Below are positions 1 through 12,325 of a stretch of DNA of 64,000 nt, in pieces. Each line of letters starts with the position of its first letter. Positions within the stretch are counted from its first letter, which is position 1. The position numbers and the translations under genes are program-made. The notes under the pieces are model-generated. The model saw only the letters and a list, made by a program, of their open reading frames with translations. It did no database searches and had not been told where the DNA came from. Source of the stretch: Nematostella vectensis (Eukaryota > Cnidaria > Anthozoa > Actiniaria > Edwardsiidae); assembly GCF_932526225.1 (NCBI RefSeq), contig NC_064043.1, positions 14,012,085-14,076,084 of the forward strand, in the 5' to 3' direction.

Positions 1-1276
1 ATGAATCCTCCCTTTAAGCGGTTTTGTATCGACTTTCCTCTAGTTAAACAATTTACACTCCGGACGCTTTTGATGTGATTATGCAAATCGGAAATGGGGG
101 ATATAGGTAATTAGCGGTTATAATGTGACATTTTGGAGTTTGTATTTTGAAGGGAAGATTATTTTTTCATTTGTGCAGGAACGAATCTCATGCTACAAAG
201 TTCCTGTTTGCTATAAGAGGATGCTTCTATTCTTGCGTCATTTTCTACAATTTTACCTATTTAATTATCTATGCTATCTATCAGTGTATCCTTTTTCTGA
301 ATCTATGCTTTAAGGAATGAAAAGATTTCATTTCATGTTTATTTATGAACTTCTAATTTGTCCTTTGCCATTTGATATTTCCTAAAGAGTTACTGCTTCT
401 TTTTTAACTATTTTCCCCTTTCGCATTCGGCTACTAAGACTTGCATACTTATCGTCTTTTTAGAATCCTTAGATATTCCATACATATTCGTCTGGACTGC
501 ACATTTTTCTGAAGGATTTGCTGTTGGAGGGCGGGAAAGCCAGGAAAGATTATAATCTTAAAACTTCTTTTCAAAACTAAGATAGAGCGGAACTGGTTTT
601 GTTTCTATTGTTCGAATGCAGCAATTTGTTTCTAGCAAATGGATATTTTGTGATAATCGATTGTGCTTCAGGGTCCGGGCAACCGTTGATTTATTTTTCG
701 TTATATTTGTATATTACAAATAGAGAGGGTCTTTAACTTGCGCCTCCGCCAAGATACATGGTTCTTTACGCAAGGTAGATAAAAGCTTTACACTGCTTAG
801 AAAAATCGATCCATATGGATTTTTCTGATTGCTTTATTCCTCTTCTCCTACTCATTAAAGCATTTTTATCATAATGATTGTCTTCAATTTTTTATTTATT
901 TTCGCAGACATAAAAATGTTTTATACAACTCATGTAGTCTTTAATGTGGCGTTAAGAATGCATTAGTGGCCATCCATTCACCTTATAAATTACCCTCTCT
1001 CAATGTGAGATTTTGTGGGCGTTTTATTCTCTTTCGCTAGTGTTCTTCAAGCCTTTGGACAAATGCCAGTCAAAACGGGTGCCAAAATGGACTGAGCATT
1101 TTCATTTTTGTATAGTTTCAGACATTTCGAAACCATACAAAACCTGCGTTAATTTGGCTCTTGGTATAATTTCCACTTGCCATGCTGCTTGGAAAAACAG
1201 AACTTTTACACCTGGGGCCCTATTAAACCTTACACCTCGATATCTTGCCGGGCGTCTCGATAATCAATTTTAATCT

Positions 1277-1386
1277 TAGGACTATTTTTACTTTAAAGAG
1301 CTACATCTTGTTTAGGACTTTTTTTACTCTAAAGAGCTAAATCTTGTTTAAGACTATTATTACTTTAAAGAGCTACATCTTGTTTT
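1277..1386. repeat. Three-copy ~36-bp tandem repeat
   Basis: The phrase TTTAAAGAGCTACATCTTGT occurs three times in tandem with small substitutions (ACTTTAAAG or ACTCTAAAG variants). It has no coding potential. Confidence 0.8.
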
Positions 1387-4300
1387 TTGGCTTCCATCTA
1401 GTGTGCTATTGACAACGCTTCAAATCTTGCAAGGCTTTTCCCTATTTATTTATTAATTTTTTAAAGCAATGGATTCGATTCTGAACCGCTATCTTGTCTT
1501 ATCGCTTTAGTTGAAAACGATTATTAATGCCTGATTTCTTGATACGTTTCAAAAGAGATATTACGGTTTGCAGATAACTTGAGCCTTACTAATTACTCAT
1601 GCTTAAATAAGAAACCACTTGTGAGATAATAAATGACGAATAATTCCCTATTTTAATACCACTTTTATTTAAATTTCCACCAAAACAAACTCTTGTTTAT
1701 TATGGATTTCCACTGCCAATTTTCACCGTATTCCCCCTCTATTTCGTCCCTGGAAAGGATGGTAACTTCAGTGAAAATGGCACAGCGAAAATTGCCTAAC
1801 TTTTTTTCCATATGATGTATCGTCTTCCATCTTTATCAGTAAAGATATTAAAAAAAAACAAAGCGGTTATCTTTGAAACATCTCAAGATCCATCTTCAAT
1901 TAACTCGAATAAATGAGATAATCCCGAATAACCCCGAAACCGGGCAAAAATTGCACGTATTTTATTTGCTATTTGTTTTTTCCCCTAAACACCGTCAATT
2001 TCCCCGTCACGTCGCACGTTTTCCCCTCAGTATCAGCAAGTTTACAAACTAAATACACTAAAAATGTGAACACTGATTTTTCATACGAAATAAATGAAAG
2101 AGCGATCATTTGAAGTTGAAATGGGGGCAGGTGAAGTTGTTCCTAATGCAATTGAGAAGAGCAATAAATTCGGCTCAGTTTGCCTTCCGGTGACTTCACT
2201 GCTAGCCTCTAGCAAACACATCACAAACCGCTAGTAGAACCATTCAGAACTTCAAGATTTAATTACAATTTGCGGAAATTGAAAATGTATGTCAAATTTT
2301 GCGTGAAGGCTTAATAGGTGATAGTTTTACTTTTCGGAAATGTCTTGAGTGTGGTTGTTAGCTTTGGCATTCGAGGAACGGCTTGTTAATTTTTGTATTG
2401 TTATCAAGAGTTGGTTGTATCAATGATCACTTGCCTCTTGTAATTCGATGAAATCCCTACCCTTTGTTCTGAACAATCTTGCGCGTACTTAAGTAACAAA
2501 TTCGCCGTTTTCTTTCAACCATTGCGGAAGCCGTTCATCGAGCAATTTCCTCTGTTTCCCGTTTTCTAGAAAAGGATTCTCTCATGTAACTCTAAATTAA
2601 GTATTTTAGTCTTTTTTGTTGGCAAAAAAAGCTATTTTCAAAATGAATGGTACAGATTGTAGGTCCTTTGTTAGTAATTATTTTGAACTTTAGATAAAAG
2701 CAAAAAAAAAACCCTCTTTATAGAATCCAGACTGGAAAAATAAGTTGTATATAATGTAATTTGTTTATTGGTAGAACCCCTTTACACTTCGTCCCGTGAA
2801 ACCCTATAGTTAACAGTTCCGATAGAAAGGGTGTTTTCATGAAATGTAATCTCAGCAAAAGTGTCAGGTACGGATGTTAATTTAAGCTGATTTTCTTATG
2901 AAAAACGTATTTCTCCCGAGAAAAAAGGATTAACAAATATTTCTCAATCTGAAAAGGGATTTGGATAGAAAACGCGCGAGAAAAAAGGTTTGAAAAGAAA
3001 AAGAGATGAGATGTAGAAAAACAAATCAAATAAGAAGGAAAAGTGGCGGGAGAAATCAGATAATTAATAAAGATAATTAAGGCATAGTATTTTAGAGATT
3101 CATGGCCAAAAAAAATTTCAAACCATTACATCGTGCCTTTTTTTTTTACTTCAATTGCTCGAATTGTGCCTCGAGTCGTCCAATACGAAGATGTGCCGTG
3201 TGTTACAAGAAATATCTATGATCGTTTCCGACAAGAGCTGGACTGATTGCTTTCTCGTCTCTCTTTTATCTCTATCAAAATACTTTTACTTAACATTCTT
3301 ATACAAGTAGATGCTTATTGGTTGTGTAGTCAGGGACTAATTTAGAATTAGTATTAATTAATTAGTTTGAACGTATGTTATTGGCGGTACACATGTACGA
3401 ACAATCAAGCACGCGAGCCAACAAATGTAGTTACATTTCCTTTGTGTCTTATGTTGAATAAAAGCAAACAGAGAAATAAATAAAAAACCGAGTGCCTTAA
3501 GATGGCAGGAAAAATTGAAAAGATGGCTTTATTTTGAACTTACCAAAAGTTTCTGTTGTACTAAAGAAGATTTGCTTCAGGGTATAGAATATTTTATTTT
3601 ATGTGAGAAACTGCATGCTTTTGTGACCTATTTAATTCTCTACGTTCTGTACATGTACATTCTTCTTCTTCTTTTTTTATTATTTTATAACAACTTAAAA
3701 AAGCTATTTCTTTACATTTCAATCGATTGGTCAGAACTTTCCACACGAGTGTCCAAACAAAGAAAAAGTCCAAATGAACAGAGTGTACGAATTTAACACC
3801 CCGCAAACGGTACGCTATTGTTTCCTGTTGTTAACCAATCAAATAGATCACCCTTTCGACATGTGTGCATACGTTTCCAACAATAAACTTCATCGGTTAA
3901 GGGATTTCTCCGTCATAATACACTAACTTTAACGCATAATAAAGAATAATACTACATGTTTTCCGTCGTTGCTTCGTAGCTTTAAATTTGAACTCCAAAA
4001 CGTCCTTTTGTGTTTGTATAACACAAAGTTGGAAGGGAGTGAGGACGCCATGCTGGGATAATCCGATGTTTTTAAATTCTTTTACTTCGCGAAGTCAAAT
4101 GGCTTGATTGAAGTGTTTATTTGGCCTATTGTTGCTCACGCCAAGCCATTTTGTGTCTTTAATGGCTTCAAATCACAGTTGCAGACCCCACCATGCCATA
4201 ATTTTGGATCAACACGCACGAATTCTATGCAGATTTACGAAGTTTTTCCGCGTTCAATTTTTCAGCCGGAAAAAAACAACTACTTAGTTTTCATAATAAC

Positions 4301-6807
4301 AAAAACGAAAAGTTAGGGAGGTTGGATTGTTCTTTATGTTAAGGTAACAAAAACGCAGATGCTCTTTGAAGTCATTAGTTGGTTTTCTCTTGTGTTGAAA
4401 ACTATACAAAAACGCGTGGTCTAAGCCTTTTCCAGCCCTTTGTTTCGGAACTATACAATTTTCAGAATCCATCAATGAATAACAGAATATCGCTTGTATC
4501 CATGTAACTAAAAACAACTTTGCTCAAAATATACCGAATCTAAAATTGTAAAGTGTACATTACTTGTGAGTTGACATTTTTGACACCAATATTGCTTTCA
4601 TTTTAACATTCACGAATTCAGGCATTTTATAATTGACAACTGAATAAGGTATTTACTATTTAAAAACAACAACTTTGGATACAGTTCTCCCTTGGTTATA
4701 TTTTCCTGCTGGCAGCTGTCTTTACGAAGCAAGTTTAACGTCAACAAAAACAGTCGGACTGTGTTCATTATTGCCTAAAACAAAACCTACGGAGCTACTT
4801 AATTAACTTCAAAGTGGCCGTCGTGTGCGCGCGTGTGTTATCAGCAAACTAGACGGTGATCCGAAATAAACACATATTCCATTTGCTCGGCATGCTACCC
4901 TAGAATAAAGAGATGAAGAATACAACTTTGTTTAGTAACTTTGCGACTTCTACTCATTACCTTTCAAAGCCTTCGGGGTATTTGGTTAAAAAAATGATAA
5001 AATTTTTGATAAAGTAAGTTAACAACGGACGTACCGTCATCTCTTGCCGTTGTTATTTGTTTAATATTGTTTCTTTGCCCGAATGCTGTTGTGTAGTTGC
5101 TACCGGTCGCATATGTTTCTACTTTTATCAATTTGCTTTAAGTTTTTGCATAATTGGTATAGCACACTTTGGCTTACTGATTGATTTGAAGGACACGTGA
5201 GCATTTTCCCGCTTCTTTTGATAAGTTCGCGCGCTTTTTGTTTTCTCGCGCGCGTTAGCCATTTCCAGTCAAACATACCGTTAGAAACAAAGAAACAAAA
5301 ATAAAAACTTTGTCCCTCGTTCTCACTTTATTTGGCATTACGAATATTTGTGTTCTAGAATTTTCTTTACCTTTTCAACTTATTAAATATTAAATATAGT
5401 CCTTGATCCCCAAAATGTTGTAAAATTAAAGGTCTCTCTTAAAATGTTAAAGAAATCTCTAGTTTTAAACTCGCTAGGAATATTGTGAAGATTTCACTAT
5501 TCTTATCAGTCACCTTAAAATATTACCCAATTCAACTTATTGAGCATTGTAGGCATCCTCGCTGAAGATGCAAATCTAATTATAAATTTTAAACATCAGT
5601 AAAATGTGTTTGATTTATTTTATAATCATAATTCTTAGCTTGAACTAAACAAAACATAGACCAACCCAACAGAGTTTATTCAACTTAGTTTTGAATGCTT
5701 CTAAATTATTTAAGTAATGTGGCTTGTGTCCTTCTCTTTTCTTTTAACCTTGTTTTTTCCATGATTTGAACAAAGGTTGAGGACGCAATATGTCATAGAC
5801 AGTTATGTAGAGTCTTCGCCTTTCGTTCAGTTCTTTTTATACAAATGCGCTGGAAAATAAAACATTTTTTTTTTCAAACTATGAAAACTCCGCTGGTGAA
5901 CCTGTTTTCCGGATCTTTTTTTACCTAAATGAAGTCCTAACGGAACACTTAAAAGAAATTTAATTAATTTTTCTCAAGTCAGAAATGCGTCGTTTGCATG
6001 TGTTCCAGCAAATGTGTTTTAAAAAATAATCATAAACTTTTCATAACAATGACCTCGAGGTCTTTCTTACGATTTTAAATATTGCTGTCCGGAGTGGTTT
6101 TATTCATTTTGATCGTTACAAAAATTAGATTTTCGACTTTGGTGTCTGATATATTTGAAAAATATGAAATTGGTCATATTAAAAACATTTGCAAAAATTC
6201 TTGATGTTTGCAACGGTGTCGATGTAAACCCAAACCGGCCTAATTGTTACTACATGATGACTTCCTTCACTGCGTGTGCGGTTTCTTTGTTATTCTCATA
6301 AATTGCACTTATGCCCCCGGTGATCGGTATTGTGCCAGCGCACGAAATGTAGGGAACACTCAAGAATAAACTTGGGCCTTGTGTAATGGGGTTTGAGAAA
6401 TGAGATCAGATCTTATTCTACTCTCGCCTTCGCCGCGTTCTCCTGCTATTTAAAGTGGCTGTTTCGCGAACTGCAGTGGGCCACGGAATAATTCCCTTAA
6501 ATCATAGGTTTACCCTTATCTATATGGGCCCTCTATTTGGGCTTCCTGTGGTTTACCGTGAGGGAATGGGTAAACCATCCACAGGTAACCTGAAACCACT
6601 TACCCGGATAAAACGCCTTCAGTCTGGTTTATATCCTTCCCATATTATCTGTACTACAATTGGAGCTTACAATATGGGCCAGGTAAAATTTAACCGCCAT
6701 TTTAAGAGATTAACTATCTCTAATCGCAGCTCGATGAGGACACCGAGCGTTTTCCAAAATGAATGATAGCCCTAGTCCATAAAAATGGTAGTGAATGCAA
6801 TGAAGTT

Positions 6808-7008
6808 GCACGGGGGATTGGGTCGAGTATAAAAGGGAACAGCATGATGGGACGATGGACGTTATTCAATATGGCGTCAAACGATGTTGATGTTGTGGAT
6901 CTAACTAACAAAGATATTGCGGGAAGAACAGAACATACAATCCGGAATTGCGTCCCCTAAAATTTCCCAGCATGCTAATCGCTTATCATCTAGACCCAAT
7001 CCCCCGCG
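6808..7008. promoter_or_regulatory. TATA-box candidate inside a spaced inverted repeat
   Basis: A consensus TATAAAAG lies at 6828-6835. About 36 bases downstream, at 6871, an ATG in good context (AATATGG) opens a 29-codon frame beginning MASNDVDVVDLTNKDI and ending at 6960. The segment is bracketed by CGGGGGATTGGG and its complement CCCAATCCCCCG, about 180 bases apart. It could be the promoter and first exon of a spliced gene or part of a mobile element. I found no downstream exon, so this is weak. Confidence 0.2.
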
Positions 7009-7104
7009 CAGTGTAAGAATAGCAAAACTTACAGTCGTTAAAGATGAACAGAGAAGTTTTTTCCCTATTATCTCGCCCTGTCGTACCTGGTGCAATTTTT
7101 CCCC

Positions 7105-7215
7105 ATAGAAGGCGTTATCTTACAACCCCCAAAGAGGGCGTTATCTAACAATCCGGCCCCATAGAGGGCGTTACCTTACAATCCGGCCCCATAGAGTACG
7201 TTACCATACAATACG
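7105..7215. repeat. ~33-bp tandem repeat, about 4 copies
   Basis: The phrase CCCCATAGAGGGCGTTA followed by a CTTACAATCC-type segment recurs about four times with substitutions. It is non-coding. Confidence 0.75.
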
Positions 7216-9137
7216 GCCTCAAAGGACGACCATTCGGGGGCTCTTCCTAGGAACAATTGAAAGATTTTTCACAGAGATTTGAAGAAAAGCGACAATAGAT
7301 AATTATTTGTTAATATAGTAACAGAATGTCACTGGTCTGCAGGTTTGTGTATAATCCATGTTTATCGCGAGAAAATTTGGTCTCCATGTGATCTGAAACA
7401 GAAACACATTTCTCTCTACAGCATTTAACCGCGTCAAACTGAGAGAAAATAAAAATGTATCGTTGACAGTCCTCATGGTGATAGCTTAGGCTTGTGTTAA
7501 GCCGCATTATCTTGTCTTATCTAAGTGGTTTCGCCGCTAACGAGGCGGCTTGTACTAGTCGATCTGCTATGTCAGACAAAGAGAACCTCCCCAGACCTGT
7601 CATAAAATGATTAATGGTCATTGCACGAGGTCAGAGCGTACTGCTAACAAGACTAATCCCCTTACTTATAAGGTAACAGCTTACATAGTTTACAATCAGC
7701 ACAAATACCGACTTCACAATAAGATAAACTGAGACTCGAATATATTGTGTTTTATATTTTACGTACTAAGAACAGGGTATTTTTGTTTATTCACTGGCGG
7801 ATCCAGGGATGGTTTCGTGTGCTCGATAGAACCACCCTTTGTACAAAAAATGCTGGTTCTTAAGAACACACCATGAATGACTATTTAGTTTTCAAAAATT
7901 GATTCACCCTTTAGAAAATTCTAGATCCTCCACTTACATTTGCTTCTTTCGCAAATTGGATTGTCTATTTTTATTGTTGTATTGTATTGTCAAATTGTAT
8001 TGTCTGTGCTGTGTATTGATTGCTTGTCGAAGGTGTGCTACAGCCCCCTCCCCTCCCCCCTACAGAAGCAACCTTTTCACTTTTTATCCTTTTCATCAAA
8101 ATGATCAACTTTTACCATGTTAAAATTTGGTAAAAGTCAGATCATTCACATCGATGGAAAATATAGCTCATAACATAAGAAATAACTTCAGGCGGTAAAG
8201 GAGCTATATCGAGAAAAGGAAACTCAGGCACCGAGTATTTAATATCTGGCGGAGATGTTTTTCTTGTAGTCCGGAGGTTTTATTTTGGAAGCCATTTAGC
8301 AAGACTTGCCTGTTCGAATTATTATCTCAGAGATTTCAGCTTGCTCAAATGGTTTCAAGTGGTTCCTCGGGCCCGGGTAGGACTCTCCAGAAAAGTAGAA
8401 GGGTTTGATCGTTACATCTTTTAGGGGATCAAAATTTTGACCAACTTCTATTCCAAGGGGATGTTTTACGGTTTTTTTTCCGATTCTGTTATCCCTTAGG
8501 GTAGAAAATTCGATCAGTTGCTATCCCTAATGGGTGTTTAACGTTTTTTTCCGATTCTGCATATCTTTTAGGGTAAACTTCTTTTGAGCCCACGATACAC
8601 GGGGTCCCGCGGGCGAGCGGGATATGTAATATAAGGTATTAACATGTATATCTTATCCTGTTCGTTCGCGGGGATTCACTTAGCTTCAAATCCAACCACC
8701 TTGGAATAACAATACTAGGGCGGAAATACACTCCCCCTCACCCTCCCCCCCCCCCCCCCTCCCGCCTTTAACAGTTCAATTACGTGTTGCATTCAGCCCA
8801 TAGCCCAAAAATGCTTTCCTTTTTTTACACCTATATTTCTCCCCTCCTGCACCATCGTAAACTGTAGATAACATGTATATACGATAACTACCTCCCCCCC
8901 CTCCCCCCACCTCGCTTTACCCATAATGATTATCTTTCTCGTTAGGGACCTTTCTTCTTATCTGTGGTTCAAGGATGCCCAATTATCACTTCATATTTCA
9001 CGTTCTAGAACACTCTCTGATTGGATCAGACATGACACGTGACACTCGTGGCAGTCATCTAACCAATACACCCCCTTTTACCTAAATGCGCGCTTCTAAA
9101 GATCTTGTTATGGATCTTGGCATTTGAGAAAACAAAC

Positions 9138-9480
9138 ATGGCCCGTTTTGGTAGTTCTGCCTTTTTCGCTAACTGCGCGCCACAATTCAATCCTCTATAT
9201 TCTGATGCGCAAAGTTCTGGGGGGGCCTATGGCGAGGGAGCTGTGAAATTATCCGAACGAGGGTTTGGCCCGTTAGCAGCTGTGCCGTATTCCTTTGAAC
9301 CACCGAGAGCGTCTTTGGATGAGTTCGCGAGGTTTTCTGCGCCGCAGTTCGTATGGGGTGGTGTTCCATGGACGGGAAGTGTGCACAGGACGGGTACTGT
9401 AGAGTCTGGCGTGATCCCCACAGTATACAGTTCATCTGGGGTAGCCACAACACCGAGCGCCACAACAACATTCAAGTCAG
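9138..9480 (+). CDS. Hox-class homeobox gene, coding exon 1 (N-terminal region)
   Basis: This exon encodes the first 114 residues of a 217-residue transcription factor, plus one base of the next codon. The start is the ATG at 9138, chosen for its strong context (AAACATGG); the frame stays open upstream but has no earlier ATG close by. The N-terminus MARFGSSAFFANCAPQF resembles the SSYF-type motif of Hox N-termini, and a tryptophan in VPWTGS near the exon end could be a reduced hexapeptide (PBX-contact) motif; both are only resemblances. The exon ends at TCAG|GTTAGT in phase 1 and joins 20884, giving an Asp codon across the junction. The one-intron layout upstream of the homeodomain is typical of Hox genes. 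Confidence 0.85.
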
Positions 9481-9748
9481 GTTAGTTCTTGATTGATAGA
9501 CTATGATAAATGTGACATAGCTTAAACCCTTCTCCCCGCTCTATGATCTCGTAACGTGTACTCATGCGACATTACGGCGTGGTTTGCGTAATTTGAACGT
9601 GCAGGGTTTATTTGCCTCTTGGGCAAGTTCTTAACACTGTGCGGACTTGCTTCGGTGCTAGTAAGAGGCGAAACGTGAGTTGATGACAAAAAAAAAACGA
9701 AGACAGACAGAATAGGGTTGTCAGGATCTGTGACACGCGTTTTAATAC

Positions 9749-9821
9749 CTGGAGGAAGATCGCGGAATTCATATCCAACTGCTTGTGACATCGCTTGAAT
9801 GTATTGGAGCAACTCAAGTCT
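9749..9821 (-). CDS. Exon-like segment B of an unidentified antisense gene in the Hox intron
   Basis: On the minus strand an acceptor (CTTCACAG) is followed by 73 bases coding RLELLQYIQAMSQAVGYEFR and then DLPP, and then a donor (G|GTATTA). It starts in phase 0, which matches the end of segment A at 11416, so the two join in frame. I do not recognise the family. The 3' end is unclear: either a short terminal exon lies just downstream, or the frame continues unspliced to a stop near 9522. Codon-like text and matching splice phase support a real exon; the lack of a complete gene keeps confidence moderate. Confidence 0.4.
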
Positions 9822-10539
9822 CTGTGAAGAAAGAGAAGTCGACCTTAAAACAGTATAAGAAGTCAGAGTGATTCAAAGGGATTCAAGACAGAAATGTCGG
9901 TAGAGGCTAAGGCCACTTTCGACCAGCACTTGATGCCGTTGCACAAAACGCTGGATTAAACGACCCTAGACGTTCAAAGAAGCGATATGATGTATCCAAC
10001 TGTTTCTTAGGCACTGATCAAGCTAAAAGCTTATATACACAGACTCGGAGTTCCCGCTATAGGCAATGCATACCATACATTGTCTTGGAGGAAGCCTGTT
10101 CTTGTCGTGTTTGTGGAGCTAACAAGGTGTGGAGAGACTTGTCTCGGTTAACAAGGTATAATGGCGATCAGTTAACGGACGGAAGAAAGTCGAATTTATC
10201 TGAACTGGAAATTGTTTCAAATGCGAGCAAGCTTATATGTATCCTTCACTTGTCCCTATTAGCGAGAAGTACAATTTCATCAAATCTCAAGAACGAACGC
10301 AATGTGTTGTCTCGAGTTGTCTAAAAGAAGCACTGTTGTTTAATACATGAAACGCTAACCATACTCCTGCTCGAAAACTCAAGAGGTTCAAAACGAGTAT
10401 TAGTTTCTCCTCAAAGTTTGTTTGTTCTTTCAGTATATGGAGTTTTAAGAGGGAAGGAAAAGAGGAAATCTCATAGACTATAAAAAGAGCTTCGCATCCG
10501 TCTTATTTTTGCAAGCGCGCATTCATTTTCTTTTTCTAG

Positions 10540-10698
10540 GGCGAATACACTAAACTTAAGTCTAAACGGATAAGTCTACACGGCATCAAGTGGAACAACC
10601 CGTATTACGTTTGCCCCATCGATTTATATGTAAGAGTTAAACGAGGGCAAAGACCAATTAATGTGGCCCAGGAGAAGGAATCCAAGATGGAGAATTGA
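10540..10698 (+). pseudogene. Short plus-strand exon-like frame, possibly transposase-derived
   Basis: After a pyrimidine tract and TCTAG there is an open frame of 52 codons with text such as KRISLHGIKWNNPYYVCPID. A donor-like TAT|GTAAGA falls after codon 30. The 'G-I-x-x-N-x-x-Y' flavour loosely recalls the C-terminal region of Mu/retroviral-type transposases, but this is only a resemblance. No partner exon was found. It may be a relic within the Hox intron. Confidence 0.2.
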
Positions 10699-11404
10699 GA
10701 TCAAACGAGCACACAGCACATCGGTGCAGATATTGACGGAATTCGCCAGCAATAACTTTAAACAGCGATTGGTGGGTAGACACATGTGTATTCTGACTTG
10801 TGTTTGAAGCGAGAAAAATGCTATTTGGAAAAACACTTAGTTCTTATTTCCAACCTCAAACGCAATAGCTCCTTCTACATTCCTTTGAACGTTCCATAAT
10901 ATGATTGTCACAAAGCATCAGTAACTGGCGCTTTTTATTGGCAGGGAGCTTAAAGACAATGTAAGAAATGGAATGTCTGAATATAGATGGATTATCTTAT
11001 TGGATTGTGTCGTCTTTCGCTGGTTTTTAATGTGCGAAGTCGTCTCCCATATCCCGAATGGATTAACCGTAAGATTAATGACCACAAAGAGCAGGGTATC
11101 GGATCTCTCTATAAGCCCCTGGGGGGAGGTAAACTTATCGTTCAAAGCCCCTGGTGGGGAAGAGTAAAGGAGATATAACGTATTTTCCTGTCTCCCGTAG
11201 TAACAAACGTCCAGGCACTTTTAACTTGTATAATTATTTTACTTTTAATTGTTATTATTTCCTTGTGCTATATCCGACATACCATCCAATGGGCTTTCAG
11301 CTTTTATGCATTGCGAATTATCTTATTGCATCTGAGTATGGAAAATGTGGGGCTTTTTCATCAGGACATTAAAAACTGTCCTTGATAATGAGGCGTTCCT
11401 GAAT

Positions 11405-12075
11405 GCGCCGCATACCTTGATCAAGTCTTGAAGGGCGTCGAGTGCTTGCGCGTCCTCTATAAACTGCTCGGGGATACCAGGAGGATCTAAGTAGCACTTC
11501 TCCTTACTGCTATATTGCTTGGCTACGGTGTATAAGAGTTTGGAGTTAGATTGTCATAAGGTAATTGAGCGCTTGCGCGTCCTCTATAAACTGCTCGGCG
11601 ATACCAGGAGGATCTAAGTAGCACTTCTCCTTACTGCTATATTGCTTGGCTACGGTGTATAAGAATTTGGAGTTAGATTGTCATAAGGTAATTGAGTGCT
11701 TACGCGTCCTCTATAAACTGCTCGGGGATACCAGGAGGATCTAAGTAGCACTTCTCCTTACTGCTATATTGCTTGGCTACGGTGTATAAGAATTTGGAGT
11801 TAGATTGTCATAAGGTAATTGAGTGTTTACGCGTCCTCTATAAACTGCTCGGGGATACCAGGAGGATCTAAGTAGCACTTCTCCTTACTGCTATATTGCT
11901 TGGCTACGGTGTATAAGAATTTGGAGTTAGATTGTCATAAGGTAATTGAGTGCTTACGCGTCCTCTATAAACTGCTTGGGGATACCAAGAGGATCTAAGT
12001 AGCAATTCTCTTTACTGCTATATTGCTTGGTTACGGGTTATGAGAATTTGAAGTTATATTGTTATAACTGTGATA
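11405..12075. repeat. 127-bp tandem array, about 5 copies, containing an exon edge
   Basis: The landmark CGTCCTCTATAAACTGCTCG recurs at 11451, 11578, 11705, 11832 and 11959, exactly 127 bases apart. On the minus strand each unit contains the branch point, acceptor and first part of exon-like segment A. The right-most copy is degenerate and the left-most one carries the apparent true exon end and donor. Confidence 0.9.
11416..11522 (-). CDS. Exon-like segment A of an unidentified antisense gene in the Hox intron
   Basis: Minus strand: a branch-point-like TCTAAC, a pyrimidine-rich stretch and CCGTAG precede 107 bases coding KQYSSKEKCYLDPPGIPEQF and then IEDAQALDALQDLIK, ending at AAG|GTATGC. 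The exon starts by completing a split codon and ends in phase 0, compatible with segment B. The text is protein-like (hydrophobic heptads, PPG turn), but I recognise no family. It forms the 3'-most copy of a 127-bp tandem array whose other copies break off after the QAL codons and run into stops. It could be a functional nested gene or a decayed fragment. Confidence 0.42.
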
Positions 12076-12325
12076 GGTGGCTTGCACTAACAGATCACGT
12101 GACCTTTAGGTAGCTAACTCGCGCGTGCTCAGGCTTTTAGCGACAAATTAACAATACAAAAAGCTTATTTATTAAGCTTATTTAGCGCTTACGTATAAGC
12201 CAGAATGTTCTTTCGTCACAAAGAAATATTGAAATATTTTATTATTATTTTCTTCGCTTTCTGGCGAAGAATTTGCCACACAAAAGTTACGTGATTCGTT
12301 AGTGCAAGGGATGATAAATTGACCC
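12072..12325. mobile_element. Probable MITE with imperfect inverted ends
   Basis: The left side reads GGTGGCTTGCACTAACAGAT then CACGTGAC. Its complement in diverged form (GTTACGTGATTCGTTAGTGC then AAGGGATGATAA) lies near 12285. Related end sequences, with GTGATTTGTTAGTGC-type text, occur near 20.68 and 59.23 kb, so this is an interspersed family. I could not define a target duplication. Confidence 0.4.

Larger units (their letters stand above)
1..9104. other. Gene-poor AT-rich flank upstream of the Hox gene
   Basis: No reading frame here has a recognisable protein family, and no exon chain could be built. Visible contents are a three-copy 36-bp repeat near 1.28-1.39 kb, a four-copy repeat near 7.11-7.21 kb, a two-copy block near 8.40-8.58 kb and C-rich runs near 8.75 and 8.89 kb. 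It probably includes the 5' regulatory region of the downstream homeobox gene, but I could not assign any element. Distant or poorly conserved exons could have been missed. Confidence 0.5.

Noticed and set aside
9187-9475. Minus-strand frames over Hox exon 1
   Set aside because: They are antisense shadows of the coding exon, lacking family resemblance.
9913-10324. Open frame of about 137 codons containing CSCRVCGANKVWRDLSRL
   Set aside because: It has no upstream ATG in a convincing context, no recognised family and no splice partner; I could not separate it from chance.
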